DNA of 64,000 bases from Wuchereria bancrofti (Eukaryota > Nematoda > Chromadorea > Rhabditida > Onchocercidae): the NCBI GenBank assembly GCA_005281725.1, contig SSBO01000012.1:8779099-8843098 (forward strand), in the 5' to 3' direction. Shown one piece after another: positions 40,285-52,411 of the stretch. Every line of letters begins with the position of its first letter. Position 1 is the stretch's first letter. The translations under genes and the position numbers were made by a program. Below the pieces are notes generated by a model. That model was given only the letters and a program-made list of their open reading frames with translations. It made no database searches and was not told the origin of the DNA.

Positions 40285-41679
40285 TCCTGAAGAAAAAGCA
40301 ATATCGTTTCGTATTACAATATAAACAATATTTCAATGTATTTCAATCGCTTCTCTCTTTTTTTCTGATTCATTCTTCTATGTGTATATTTTAAAAATTT
40401 AGAAATTTGAAACTACTAGCTAAACAAAAAGAAAGAAGTGTGAAATTACAGGCTTGTCAAGTGAATATCAGCCTTATAAATATTAATTAGTATCATAGAA
40501 TAATCCATTTTTATTCATAAATATAAATTATTATTTTGTTCTTTCTTCTATTGATTTTACAATTGCAATCTGATGAAAATCTTTTAGAAATTCATTGAAA
40601 TTTTCTTTTAAGCATCAATTCTATTTTTGTTTTTTTCGAGATAAAAATTCATCATAATCATTTTTGTTACAAATAATTTCAAAAAAATTTAATATTTTTG
40701 CACCTATAAATGGAAAAAATTTTTGACCTAATCTAACAACAAATATCATCAGTAACTTCAATTCTGTCACCTTATCATAAAATAAAAATGACAATTTCCA
40801 CAACATTTTTGGTTTTAATATTTAATTAATCACAATATAATATTTTATTATGATTTTTATTCGCATAAATACTTCACATGGAATGGAGTTTATAAGATTA
40901 TGAAAGAGAAAGAAAAATTTATATTTTATATAATTTATTATATAAAACATTATCATATAGAGCTGATTTAATATATCCTAACAAAGTGCAAAATATTACA
41001 TTATGTATTTGGAGAGGGAAAAAAAAAGTTGTTTAGTGCAAGCAATATTTGAGAATACATTTTAATGTCAAAACTTTCTAACTTTCACAAATCGTTTCTT
41101 TCCATTTTAAGAAAATCATTTGGCATGATGAATTTGTTGATTGAAATAACACAAATATATGACAGGAATGGGAAATTGAAGAAGTCAAGCAAAAAAAACA
41201 AATACTTCACTTTCAAATGACATATTTCATACAAAAATTGAATCATTTCTGTATTATTTCCACATACTAAATAAATCACACATCTCAACAGTAAAGCATA
41301 CGCAAACAAAAAGTTAACAAAAGAGAAAAAATAAAAATAAAGAAATTAACAAAAAGAAAAGAGGCAAAAAAATAAATAAAATGGATGGATGAAGAAAAAT
41401 AAAACTCTAAATCATAAAGTCTTAATTATAAAAAAAAAAAAAATTAATGACTTGGTAACACTTAAATTGCATTAATAAGCTATACAGAAGAAAAAAAAAT
41501 TCTTTTTCTATTATTATAATCTTTGTTAATTTAAGCAATTGGAGTGTTTGATATGTCTATCTTCATTTTAAAATTGAAAACTAAATGTTTTTGAATTAAC
41601 GAATCATTTCAATAATAATAAAAGATGCTAATTAACACTTGTAATTCTAGAAAAAAAAAAGGAAAAAGAAACGGAATAA

Positions 41680-41704
41680 AATATATATATATATATATAT
41701 ATAC
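41680..41704. repeat. TA microsatellite
   Basis: An uninterrupted run of TA units of about 25 bases. Confidence 0.9.
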
Positions 41705-42357
41705 TACTTTCTTCAAATTCCAAAAGAAAAAAAAATTTGAAATTTTAGTAAAATGAATGAATAAATTAATAGTAATTCTAATAAGTGAAGAAATATTTGT
41801 TGATAGAAATGAATCTAAAACTATTAAAATAACTTGATACCATGGGAACATAAATGAGAAATGAGGTATAAACTTTTCATGTAAAACGTCATCTATTAAA
41901 AAGAAATTGAAAAGAAAAAACAAAAAGTAAAAATTGAAAAACAAAAAAAAAAGAGCTTTCCCTTCACTTATCATGTTATCTTATATTCATATGTTATTTG
42001 TCAATCAATTTCAATTGCATACAAATCTGAAGAGATAGATTTAGAAAAAAAAAAACGAAAGTATAATAAACTCATTGCATTTTATATTTCGTCAAAACTT
42101 TCATTAAATTCTTTTTTATCATAAATGGAAAATAAAATGATTCAAATTGATTTTCGTACTATATTATATATCAAAAAGAAAAAAAGAGGGAACAAAGTTA
42201 TAAATATTGAAAATAAAAGTAGTCTTCTTTTACTCTTTTGCTGTAATACTGCTAGAATATTTATGTTTTATATCTTATATCCATTTTATCCACCCATTCC
42301 TCTTTCACTCAACAAACAGACATTCTGTAATATCAATATTAAAACGAAAATATATTG

Positions 42358-42428
42358 ACATACACATACATACATATATATATACACGTACATGCAGACA
42401 GACAAACAGGCAGACAGACACAAACATA
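42358..42428. repeat. CATA and CAGA microsatellite cluster
   Basis: Adjacent ACAT, TATA and CAGA/GACA tetranucleotide units across about 70 bases. Confidence 0.85.
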
Positions 42429-43314
42429 ATAATAAGTGACATTTTTCGAAATTTTCATTCCAATATTTCTTTTAATTTCTAGATGAAAATAAATTTTCGA
42501 ACTAATATCATAAATAATAATTATTATTTGAGTGTTGAAAAGTGATAGATTGAAGTGTAAAATATCTAATAGTAAGAAAGAAAAAGGAGGTAGAAAAAGA
42601 GAAAAGAAATGAATAAAAAATTTGATTTTCAAACAATCAAAAATTTTCAGTAGTATCAATTATATTTTTATGATCTGTACATTTTATTATGTAATGAATA
42701 TATTGAAAAAAAAGGAAGAAAAAAAAAGATTTCATGTTTACTATTCCAAAATTTAGCTATTTACATTAAGCTATTTTAATTGTTTGTGATAATATGGCAA
42801 TTAAAACATGTAAAATGTTGATGCATTATTAGGATGATAATTGATATGTATGAACTGCAAAGTTATTTATTGCATAGAATGGATATCAAAATGATAAATG
42901 ATAAGTTAAAAAAAATTGCGTGAATTTTTGCTATTGATGCTAATTTCATTTATCCAGTAATTTCGTTTCAGTTTACAATCTTCTAATCACGGTAGAAAAG
43001 AAAAAATCTTTTACTACTCTAAAATGTATGCTGTAAATGTTTAAAGAGAGCAGCATATTATTTTATTATTACGTAAAAATAAATTAATAAATAATACAAC
43101 AATTTTATTTACAGGAAAACGGAATATTCCAAATAAGAAACAAGAATATATGTTTTTTTTTTTCAAGGTAAACATAGATAAATTATGACTTCCTTACCAA
43201 TAAAAAATTTTTTTTACATCACAGCTTTCTATATATTTTATATTTTGAGATCAATAATAATCCACCACTGTAATTTGAAATGAAAGTTACAAATCATATT
43301 AATTTCATCGACTT

Positions 43315-45803
43315 TCAATTACTTTTCTCAACAACAGCATATTTGGACAGTTTAGTTCGAAGCAAGTATTGACACATGGATCCTGGGGCGATACCACTTA
43401 CTGCTTCCAATTCTAATTTGTTGCTGCATTGACGCATTCTTATCAGCTATGAAAATAATTATGACAAATACAGACACACATGATGTAAATAGTAAATTTT
43501 AGTCACATCACAACAGTGAACAGAGTATGTTTACTTAATTAACTATACAAACCTCATTTTCCAAACATTAATTTTCTCCCTTATCACAAGGCTAAGGATA
43601 AAAAATAAAAATGAGAAGTAAAAAACTTTTTGACACCCTACAATGTATACTGCAAAACCCAAAACACGAAACGTTGCTTTAATATGATTAGAATTGTAAA
43701 TTATATGATGCTAATGATAACACGCATAAGCCGGTCTAAAACACAAAATCTTTTTTAATATAAATTAACGTAACAAACTTCATCTAATAGTGCTGTATTT
43801 CCTAAAATGGCAATTCTTTGACAAAGCTTTTCCACTTTCACTAATTCACTCGTTTGAAGAGGAAGAAATTGTACAGCCGAAATAACAAACCTAGAAGTGA
43901 ACCACTATTAAACGAGAATACTAGAAAATATCCGAAAATCACATTACTAAAATATGAAAAATGAAAATTAAAATTACTCTATATTATACTGTTTCAAAAG
44001 GAAAACAATATCATCCATAACTGTAAAAAAAAAAAAAAAAACTCAGCTTTTCTTATTTCTCTTTCTATATTCAAAATTTCCAGGAATATTATATACGGAA
44101 AAAGAGAGCAGAAGTAAATTGCCTTTTTTTTCTTAAAGTAAACTATATTTACTTTGGTAATTTGCAACGCGATAAACCAATCCATTCAAAATGAGATAAT
44201 GTTTGATTTTTCACACCAAATGTTTTACTACAGTTACCATATTTATATGTCATTGCTATTTCAATACCTAAAAAACTAAATAACATTAACGAAATACTAA
44301 TAACAATCATGAAAAACAATCAGTAGTTTGAAGTGAATGAAATGATATCTCATAATATGCATACCATGCGGATCGCAATCCAGCAAGCCAAATAATGGAA
44401 GGTTGCTCAATTTATTTAGCAAAATTCGCGTTGCAATATCCGGATAACCTCTACCCTTAAAGACAAAATAAATTAATAGCGGATGGATAAAATGTAGAAA
44501 TATCCTCTTAATATCAACTGCTAACCGTCACAAGAAGCGTATTGGGAAAAAGTTTCAGAAATCCTTCGCCAATAAGCTTTTGAAAGGTTGCATCCTTTTC
44601 GACCACTAATATGCACTGTGCAGTGGTAAAAAGATTTGCATCGGAAAAGTCATCAATGAGTGTAGCTTTCAGTGAACAATCCGTTATTCCAGTGCTTCTA
44701 CAAATTTTCAACTGACCAATCACAAGGCCATGACCAGATGATAGCTGAAACTTAAATTAAATCGTTCAATGTAGCATGTCTTTCAGAACGCATACACAGA
44801 TAACCTGACTATTACACCATTATGATTTATTTTATGCTATTTTCGATGCTTCATAGCAATATTCAAAAAAAAAAAAAAAAGAAAAAAGAAAAAAAAAATC
44901 GAACAAAATGTGTCACTGCTTATTTAAAATAAGTCTTCAAACAACCAAAATCCTCGAAATGATAAATTTAAATTATGTAATAATTAAAATTCGGGAAGTG
45001 GTAGATATCAGCTATTTCTTACCAAATAACCAGAAGTCGGATCCACCCCAAGCCAACAACAAATCCGATTAATACAGCTATCCAAATTTCGCTGTTCACC
45101 AAATAAATTCTTTTGTTCATAAAAAAGATCACTAGAAGCACGATAGAATCTATTTGAAAATGCTTATCGAGTTTATCTTAATTTCAATAAAATTTAAAAT
45201 GAAAGATTTTAATATTATAACTTCCGTTTCACATAGTGGCATTGACCAACATTTCTATAGACCAACCAATATCAAAAAAAAAAACTGGAGATATTTCGAA
45301 CTTGATGTCATTTTGAAAAATGTTCAACAACAATTACCGTTTCGTTTTACGAGTTTTTAAAATTCGCAACTGATGTATCATAGAAATCGTACGTAGCATT
45401 TGAGCAATTAACTGGCTATTTTTTGAAGTTAACTTTAGCTTATATCCTTTATGATCATTCACACTAAAGAAATTTCTTTAAGAGTAAATGCTCAGTTACA
45501 AGTACAATTAATTTGACATGTATGTGATGCAATTACAATTACTTCAGATTTGTTTACCTAACAATGTTGAAATCATTATCCAGTGGTTAGGCTAATAATG
45601 ATACTTTTCAAATATAAAGAAAGTAAAATATAAAACCATGGATTGGATAATATAACATATCCCCTTGGATTTTTACCATTATCCACCAAAGATTTCAAAA
45701 ATGCCAAGCAGCATTGCTCAATATGATGCGATATAGAATCAGCGATATTTGTATCAGAATTTTCCCGCGAATCCAATGAAAACATTCCTGCAGATGACAT
45801 CAT
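43315..45803 (-). CDS. spo-11: SPO11, meiotic double-strand-break transesterase
   Basis: Exons from the 5' end: 45803-45637, 45463-45338, 45131-45023, 44744-44526, 44455-44365, 44267-44153, 43890-43779, 43446-43315; 356 residues (human 396). SPO11 is the topoisomerase VI A-like protein that makes the DNA breaks starting meiotic recombination. The catalytic tyrosine is present in TKRDLFYEQKNLFGEQ (about Tyr102). The Toprim metal site is complete: LVVEKDATFQ (about Glu183) and LLDCDPHG (about Asp233 and Asp235), with GRGYPDIATR between them. The end of exon 1 is uncertain: I used TG|GTTTTA, which keeps phase; an earlier GTAAAA breaks it. Exon 7 uses GAA|GTTTGT. Two ATG codons stand side by side at the start. 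It lies 1.3 kb downstream of CTF18 on the same strand, too far for a typical operon. Confidence 0.92.
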
Positions 45804-47134
45804 GATACGTTAAAAAAAGTGAAACAGAGTCTTTCAATTTTCAAAATTAATGCTAAAGTATGATGAAAAGTTTTCACTTATCTCAATTATGATATGTAGT
45901 AGCAACAAAATACTTTAAAGTATCAGCTAATAAATAATAAACAATTTGACCATAAGTTGCATTTTCATCACGGATTTTCTTTGTTATAATAAAATTTACA
46001 TGATTGAAATTAACAGTAATGATGACTATCAATTGTGGCAAATTTCAACTTTTAAATGAATTAAAAAAAAATCGTATTAGAGCAAATTAGCAGGCAAATA
46101 AGCAGCGAAAAGAAGTATTGAAATTTCATTGAAAGATATTATTTTATGCCCTCAACTTCATCATATTTTGATTTTTGTAGCACACTAAAATACTAACGAC
46201 TTAATCAATAAATAGAATTAAAGTGATGATTTGACATAAAATTACTCCAAATAAAAGAATCATGAAGACATCTCTTAGTTCAACAAATTTTTTGAAGTAC
46301 CGTAATCTCATCCATCAAACTAGCACAAAAATTATTGCCTTACTAGGAAACTAACTCAAGACTACCTTATCATCATACACTTCCAAGCATGATAAACGGT
46401 GATGCACCCATCACCATTTAGGGCATACCTTGTGCAGGTGACACGAATCTCTTGTGCCGTATTTAAGGGAACAGAAATCACCTTGTGGAGAATTCTGCTT
46501 CCCCAAGTTCGAGAATTCAATCATAAACTCTTAATTTCGAAGTGCAACATCAGAATCCCTCAGGACTCTCTAATTCAATGACCGATATCATTGGAACGCA
46601 CTAAGCTGTCAAAACTAGTTTGTTCCATACGTCCAACATTCAACTCCAACATCAAAGCCACTCGATATAAGCGTCTTCCCTCTTTAAGATGTTACCCAAC
46701 AATCCATGACATTATTAGCCATCCATAAGGTGACGTAATCGTCAACTCATGTCTCATTTCGTTTCAGTTTGCTGCAAAACCCACCCATCTAATGAATCAG
46801 GTCCGTAGCTATTTCATGCAACAAACCCCATTTTGAAGTGCAACATCACAGCCTTTCAGGCCCTTTAATGCAATGAGTGATTTCGGATCTTTGTCTCGAA
46901 AAGACCTAAATTTGAAACGTACATATCCCAAGATGGAACCTGTCAGAACAAAACACTATGGCCATTTTCATCTTATCCCTTGTTTCTTCGTTGAATCGAG
47001 TTAGAGTTGCTAAAAAAACAAAACCAAATTTTTTTAAAGTCCTTGTTATAAGAACAACACAACATTAAAACCAGCGAAAAAATGAACATATTCATTAAAG
47101 AAACAAATATGCACAAGAATATACGATGTCTTTT
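45804..47134. other. Spacer between CTF18 and SPO11, with diverged repeats
   Basis: AT-rich near SPO11, then from about 46.28 to 46.95 kb more balanced in composition, with a diverged repeat pair. No credible exons; the 60-codon + strand frame in it shows no known domain. Confidence 0.55.
46536..46893. repeat. Diverged direct repeat pair, about 298 bp apart
   Basis: GAAGTGCAACATCA occurs at about 46536 and 46834. In both places it is followed by a related CAGG...AATGAXXGAT stretch of about 45 bases. This may be remains of an old satellite or mobile element. Confidence 0.5.
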
Positions 47135-50100
47135 TTAGGACGAAAACAAATTTTTTATCATAACTTGTCGTCTTATGGCACTTGATGATCCCGAGTTATA
47201 ACAGAACGTAATTCCTGCGCCAAACTTGCCAGACTTAATCAGTTCTTCCTTTTTCTTCCCTGGTAAATTAGCAGCAGTTCCGCTAGCTAAAGCATCTACA
47301 TTTCGCAGCTTTTCCAGTTCAATCTAAACAGTGGAAACATTAATGAAACAATCCAAGACGTAATGATTTTAAAAGTTGTACAGTGTTTGCAGATCGACGA
47401 TGTACTATTCCGAACAATCGTCATTTTTGCACTACACATAACAATTAAATTTGCGAACCGTCCAGAGAAACAATCAAATGGAACTCAAACCTCATGCGCT
47501 ATTAACTGTCTCGCAGCATCGGACAATGTATTTGAGGATCGATTACTGCGGCATGCATCATCATCGGTAAACATAACCAACTGTTCAATAGCGCTGAAAG
47601 AAAAAAAAAGATGTCACCTAGCTCAACAGAATGAATTCGATAAAAATTCGACGCAACTTACGGTTTAAAAACAAAACTGACGGATTCATCCTGCAAAACA
47701 GAGGTGAAGGTAAGAAAATATGTACGCATGATGCTAACAATCGAATGCAAAAGATCTAGTTCTCGAACACTGTACAGTTGGACATTCATCTGCAACAAAC
47801 GAAACAAAATACATAGATTGCCAATCAGCTGTCCATGTCATAATCACGAGTAAACACCCGCTACTCCTACTGATCTCGTAAACATTACTCAATTAAAAAA
47901 GAATCAGGTAAGGGAACTTGAGAAATTTAGAGACAAATTTTTTTTAAAGATTTCAGTAGAAAAATTTCAGAGATTAACCGGCTTGAAATCCGGTTGCACA
48001 ATACTGATGAGATAAGGCAAAATTTCGAGTGCAATTGTTGACAGTGAAAGATTTTTCTGTGTTGCTCCAGCTCGCACGCTTTCTACTATCTCAACAGACT
48101 GCTCATAACGCTGTACTGCACTCTGAAATATACTTTGGCCTAAAAAATAACAAACAGAATCAACTTCTTTTGTATGCCATAGTAACAAAAAAGAAAAAAG
48201 GTTAACGAAAGCAAAACCAAATGATCATAAAAAGAACGAATTACGTGGTAGTCCGTTGGAAAGCTCAAATGTGTTCGACCTCTGCAGCATAGGAGCATAT
48301 GCATGCTGACGCATACGGCGGACAAATATTTCAGAAGACTGTAATCCTGGGCACTATTCGCGGATGTAACTATTCGGTCATAATAACATAATTGACGGAT
48401 TGCCATAGCAGTCTGAAAATGGAAATTTAGATAATCAATACTTTCAAACTCACAAATATAATACCATTTGTTCTTTAGTTAGGGAGGTAAAAAAAATGTA
48501 GAAAAAAAAGCTAAGGATCAATCTCTACAGCATACTTTCAGTCAGCACGCCGAATATGATTAATAATATTAACTATTCTGGTTTAATAGGGAGGTTGCGC
48601 CAACAATCAAGTTACAGTTTGAAATCTTGACCTTATTCAATTAATAATCAGGAATATATTATCGGACTGCTAAAAGTTCCCATTACCTCGTCATGATTTA
48701 GCATTACACATGTTACGAGTGTTTAAGTGAGAAAACAATATTAACTTTATATATATACAGAAAGTTCATGAAACAATTTACATTCATCAGCACAGTGGCA
48801 TTTTTGCTTTTTAAATAATTGGTGAAAAGTCCCAAATAGAAGCGATCAGTTTCGTTCCCGTGCAGCTCCGAAATAAGTGTAATTTGTTTGACACGTGAAG
48901 CCACACCTTGAATACGGCCATTTGCATCCAAATGTCGCGAAATTTCGAAAACTGAAGCCCATGAATCGAACAATGACTTGTCACCAAACTGCTTCTCACG
49001 TTCACAAAACTACAAGTGCCCTCATTTCAAAAGATTTGCATACATAAAATAGGAAATACTGTTAACCTTACTCTAATCTACACTGCGTACATATATTACC
49101 AAGATAGCAAAACATACAAGAATGTATACCTTAAGAACGGTTTTTCGATCTACTTTGGTGCAATTTTTAGATGCAATAAACTGCAGGTTATTGATTGCGG
49201 AACGGAGATCCCTTGAGCATGCAGCAATAATTTCCGACAACGCACTTGATTCAACTTTCAGATGTTCTAGTTTTGATATCTAAAAAGAAGGGTTTACGAT
49301 TTCGATAAATATAATGAAATTAATGGTTTATAATGTGAACACATTCCCAAGTTTCATTCAGAATTTAATAAAAAATAAGTTTTAACAACTGGAAATCATT
49401 TTTCTTAATTGTGCACTTGATTTCTACAAACAGCGATCCTTTGAGATCTTTTAAGTATTCTAAACACCATCACAGAGATTGGATTTCAGAGTTTTATATC
49501 ACACCGCTGTTGTGGATATGAAACCAAAAATTTCAGCCTTGGAAAATTTATTATAATACACTTAAGAGCAAAGCGAAGCCTGGTGCCTCAGACGACATTA
49601 TTCATTTTCACAAAACCTTTGATCAGCAAAAATGAGTTCGCCGTAACTAGAAAAGCAAAAGATGTTAGCTGTGTCATTACAAGACATCACACAGAGGATA
49701 CAATTCTAAAAAAAGCTAGATCGCGATCTGTCGTGAGGTGCAAACTCAACTAAATTTGTTTAGTGAGAACGAAGAAAAATTAGTGCCTCTTGGAGCCTTT
49801 TGGTTAAACGTTTCTCGTCAGTTCTCGACAGTTGCAACACTAAAGCAGTTAATCGTAATTCGCGAAGAGAGGGAGTGTACCTGCAATAAAAATGCCAATA
49901 ATTCTACAATGAAAAATATTAAAGCAACACCAGATTTCACTCGATAATCAAAACGACTGTGGCTTTTTTTGAACGAAGAACATGTACTAACAGATTGTTG
50001 CATATGCATATTACTGGTCGTCGAAGTGAATGTCTTCCAACTGCAGTTACTGCTTTACACAAATAATGAATAGATTGCGTAGGTGCGCCATCTATTTCAT

Positions 50101-52411
50101 CCAAAATAAGGCAGTTTGGTTTAGAATCCTAGAAAACAAATTTTCATAAATGCACCAATTCTAATGACATTTCGAAAAAAGGTAATTTCTCTTCAAAAAA
50201 AATCTCATGCTTACGGCATCCAGAGTTCTTGTAGTTCTTAAAGCATCCTCAAAGCATTTTTTGAAATCTGCAGTATTCCGTTCATCACTGAAAGGATGGG
50301 AAAAAATACAAAAGTACAGTACATATTCTGCAGTGTGCGGAAACTTTAAAGAGGAAATCGAGCCGAACGTTTTGAAGAGCATCAGCAAGCAGTCTAACGA
50401 AACGAGAAATTTTCGGGAAAATAAACTGAAAGTTAAGTAGAAGGATGGAAGAACTATGCAACAATGATGTCAACAAATTAAATTTACCTAGCATTCAAAC
50501 TGACTACTCGATATCCGACATGTTGTGCCACCAAAGCTGCTAATGTAGTTTTGCCAGTACCGGCAGGTCCAGCTAGGAGCACTACCTAAATACATTTCTC
50601 TGAAGGTTTTTTCAGGTATACTTGAAAAAATTAATATATATATATATATATATCATGTTTTCTACGAAAAAAATACATACGTACTTTATGCGACGGGCGC
50701 CTTGGTTTTTCATTGCTCAAGAGGAGTTGTTGCTGATTTGACGCGCCTCTTAGGACGATATCCGAAACAGCCTTATGAAAGACACACTCGTCCCACAGCC
50801 TTAACCAATTTAGCAACAAACGATTCACAGTCTAAAATTCATTCCTTCTTGGCAAATCCCCTAAAATATTACCAACATAATCCGCTGAAGATTTGCGAAG
50901 ATCTCGACGTAAATAGAATTAACAATATAAAAGAAAAGTAGTATACCTCGCGAAGATCTCGACGTAAATAGAATTAACAATATAAACGAAAAATAGTATA
51001 CCTCATCACTAATGAGATCAGCATAAGTGTGCGGAGCATATTTCTCAATCCACAAGTTATCTTGAATGAACGCAGATTCTTCTTCCGTATCTCCGGAAAC
51101 AATGCTAGGAACCTCAAAATCAAATCCAGAATTTAACACTTTTTCGGTGAAACCAAACTTCAAAGTACTAGTTCGTGATTTATCACCGTCACCGTTATGA
51201 ACTGTTTGCTCAGCACTTCTTAACACTATATAGAATCTGAAAATAGTTTACAACATAAAATAAAACCTACTTCAATATAAAACCTTTCTGAATCCTAATC
51301 CAAGATTTCCAATAAACGTTGGAAAGTTTCTCCCGAAAAACTATTAAAAGCCTTAAAAATCTTTAATGCTTGCTGTATGAAGATCTTCAGTTAATCAGTC
51401 TGACCTTTGCAGCTCCGTAGGATCTGTAAAACCAATCCATGATGCATCACCGCACGGTGGGTATAACAACACCTCGCTTTTTTTCGATCCTGATGATACA
51501 TTTTGTTCTGCCTTTTCTTCACCTGTTTGTAAGTCTGTTAAGCGACGCTTTTTTCGAGCCTGCAAACGCTACAGAAACTTTAGCTAATACATTCTGCATG
51601 ATGAAATTTCGATTCTGGAACATCTACCAACATAACGTAGTGAGATAAGTTTTGTTATATGATTACCCGGCAAATAACACAGTTTCAAAAAATTTAAAAG
51701 CATTTGAACCCCTGTACTACCATGTCCAAAGCAATTAATTCTGAAATGTTCCAACTAACTCGTGAAATGCGTCGTGTAAGGCGTTCAACCATTTCATCGC
51801 CAATATTTTTTCGTTTCACATCGCGTTCTTTTTCATAATTATCGCAGTTTACTCGCATATGCCAATCTGTAAATACTCACAAGTTCATTATCAATAATTC
51901 GACCAAGAAGCTAAAGCAACTTTGTTACAAATTTAATCTCAGATCCGTTCAAAATCAGTAACACCCTCAGGATTGTCCAATCAACAACTATACTGATTTA
52001 CCATATGTTGGAAATAGATCTGCGAATGAATCAGCAAAACACGGACCATGAAACACTCATTTTAATTCAAAAGCCCTCAATGATTGTTACATATTCATAT
52101 CAACATACCAGTTATGCTAAAATGCGAGCAAGGGAGAAATCATACCAAGTGCATCACAGTTATCAGGTGCCGATATCCGTTTTGGCAGTCCCCTCACGAC
52201 GCCGCTCAAAATATTTACAGAAGAATTACTTTGCGCATCATTTTCTCTGCAGAAAAAATTTAGGTATGAGAACAGAAAGTTCTACAGCTAGGAATCAGGC
52301 AACCATTACATCACATAATGGTAAAATCAAAAAAAAAGACAGAACTAACCTATAATTCAAGGCAGCATCTGCAAAATCTGCCTCAATCTCATTATAAACA
52401 TCTGGATCCAT
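47135..52411 (-). CDS. CTF18, large subunit of the alternative (Ctf18) replication factor C clamp loader
   Basis: 17 exons from the 5' end: 52411-52350, 52246-52146, 51866-51721, 51559-51405, 51236-51002, 50831-50685, 50585-50488, 50287-50215, 50128-49992, 49880-49787, 49279-49130, 49009-48782, 48412-48238, 48139-47979, 47789-47662, 47593-47491, 47323-47135; 793 residues (human about 975). The Ctf18 complex loads or unloads PCNA and supports sister-chromatid cohesion. The AAA+ domain has LWIEKYAPHTYADLISDE, Walker A GPAGTGKTT (about 288-296), Walker B LILDEIDG (about 346-353) and the sensor CICNN; the C-terminal tail (AIRRQVMIKNLF) matches the Dcc1/Ctf8-binding end. Intron 10 has a GC donor, and a 55-bp duplication repeats the exon 5 donor. 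The exon 13/14 join (donor C|GTTCTT) was picked for phase; CAC|GTAATT fits consensus better but breaks the frame. Confidence 0.92.
50634..50653. repeat. TA microsatellite
   Basis: A TA run in CTF18 intron 6. Confidence 0.9.
50895..51004. repeat. 55-bp tandem duplication across a CTF18 splice donor
   Basis: Two nearly identical 55-bp units (50895-50949, 50950-51004) with only a few differences. Each contains the minus-strand string CGAG or TGAG followed by GTATACTA, so the exon 5 donor exists twice. Confidence 0.93.

Larger units (their letters stand above)
40285..43314. other. 3-kb AT-rich intergenic region
   Basis: Between the start of the Ly6-type gene and the SPO11 stop. It contains A/T homopolymers, a TA run and CATA/CAGA repeats. 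Several minus-strand frames of 70-120 codons are made of A/T runs and have no splice context. No gene seen. Confidence 0.6.

Noticed and set aside
41609..41974. 121-codon minus-strand frame, Phe-rich
   Set aside because: It is built from poly(A), poly(T) and TA runs in a gene-free region.
42339..42659. 106-codon minus-strand and 91-codon + strand frames
   Set aside because: They read through CATA/CAGA tetranucleotide repeats.
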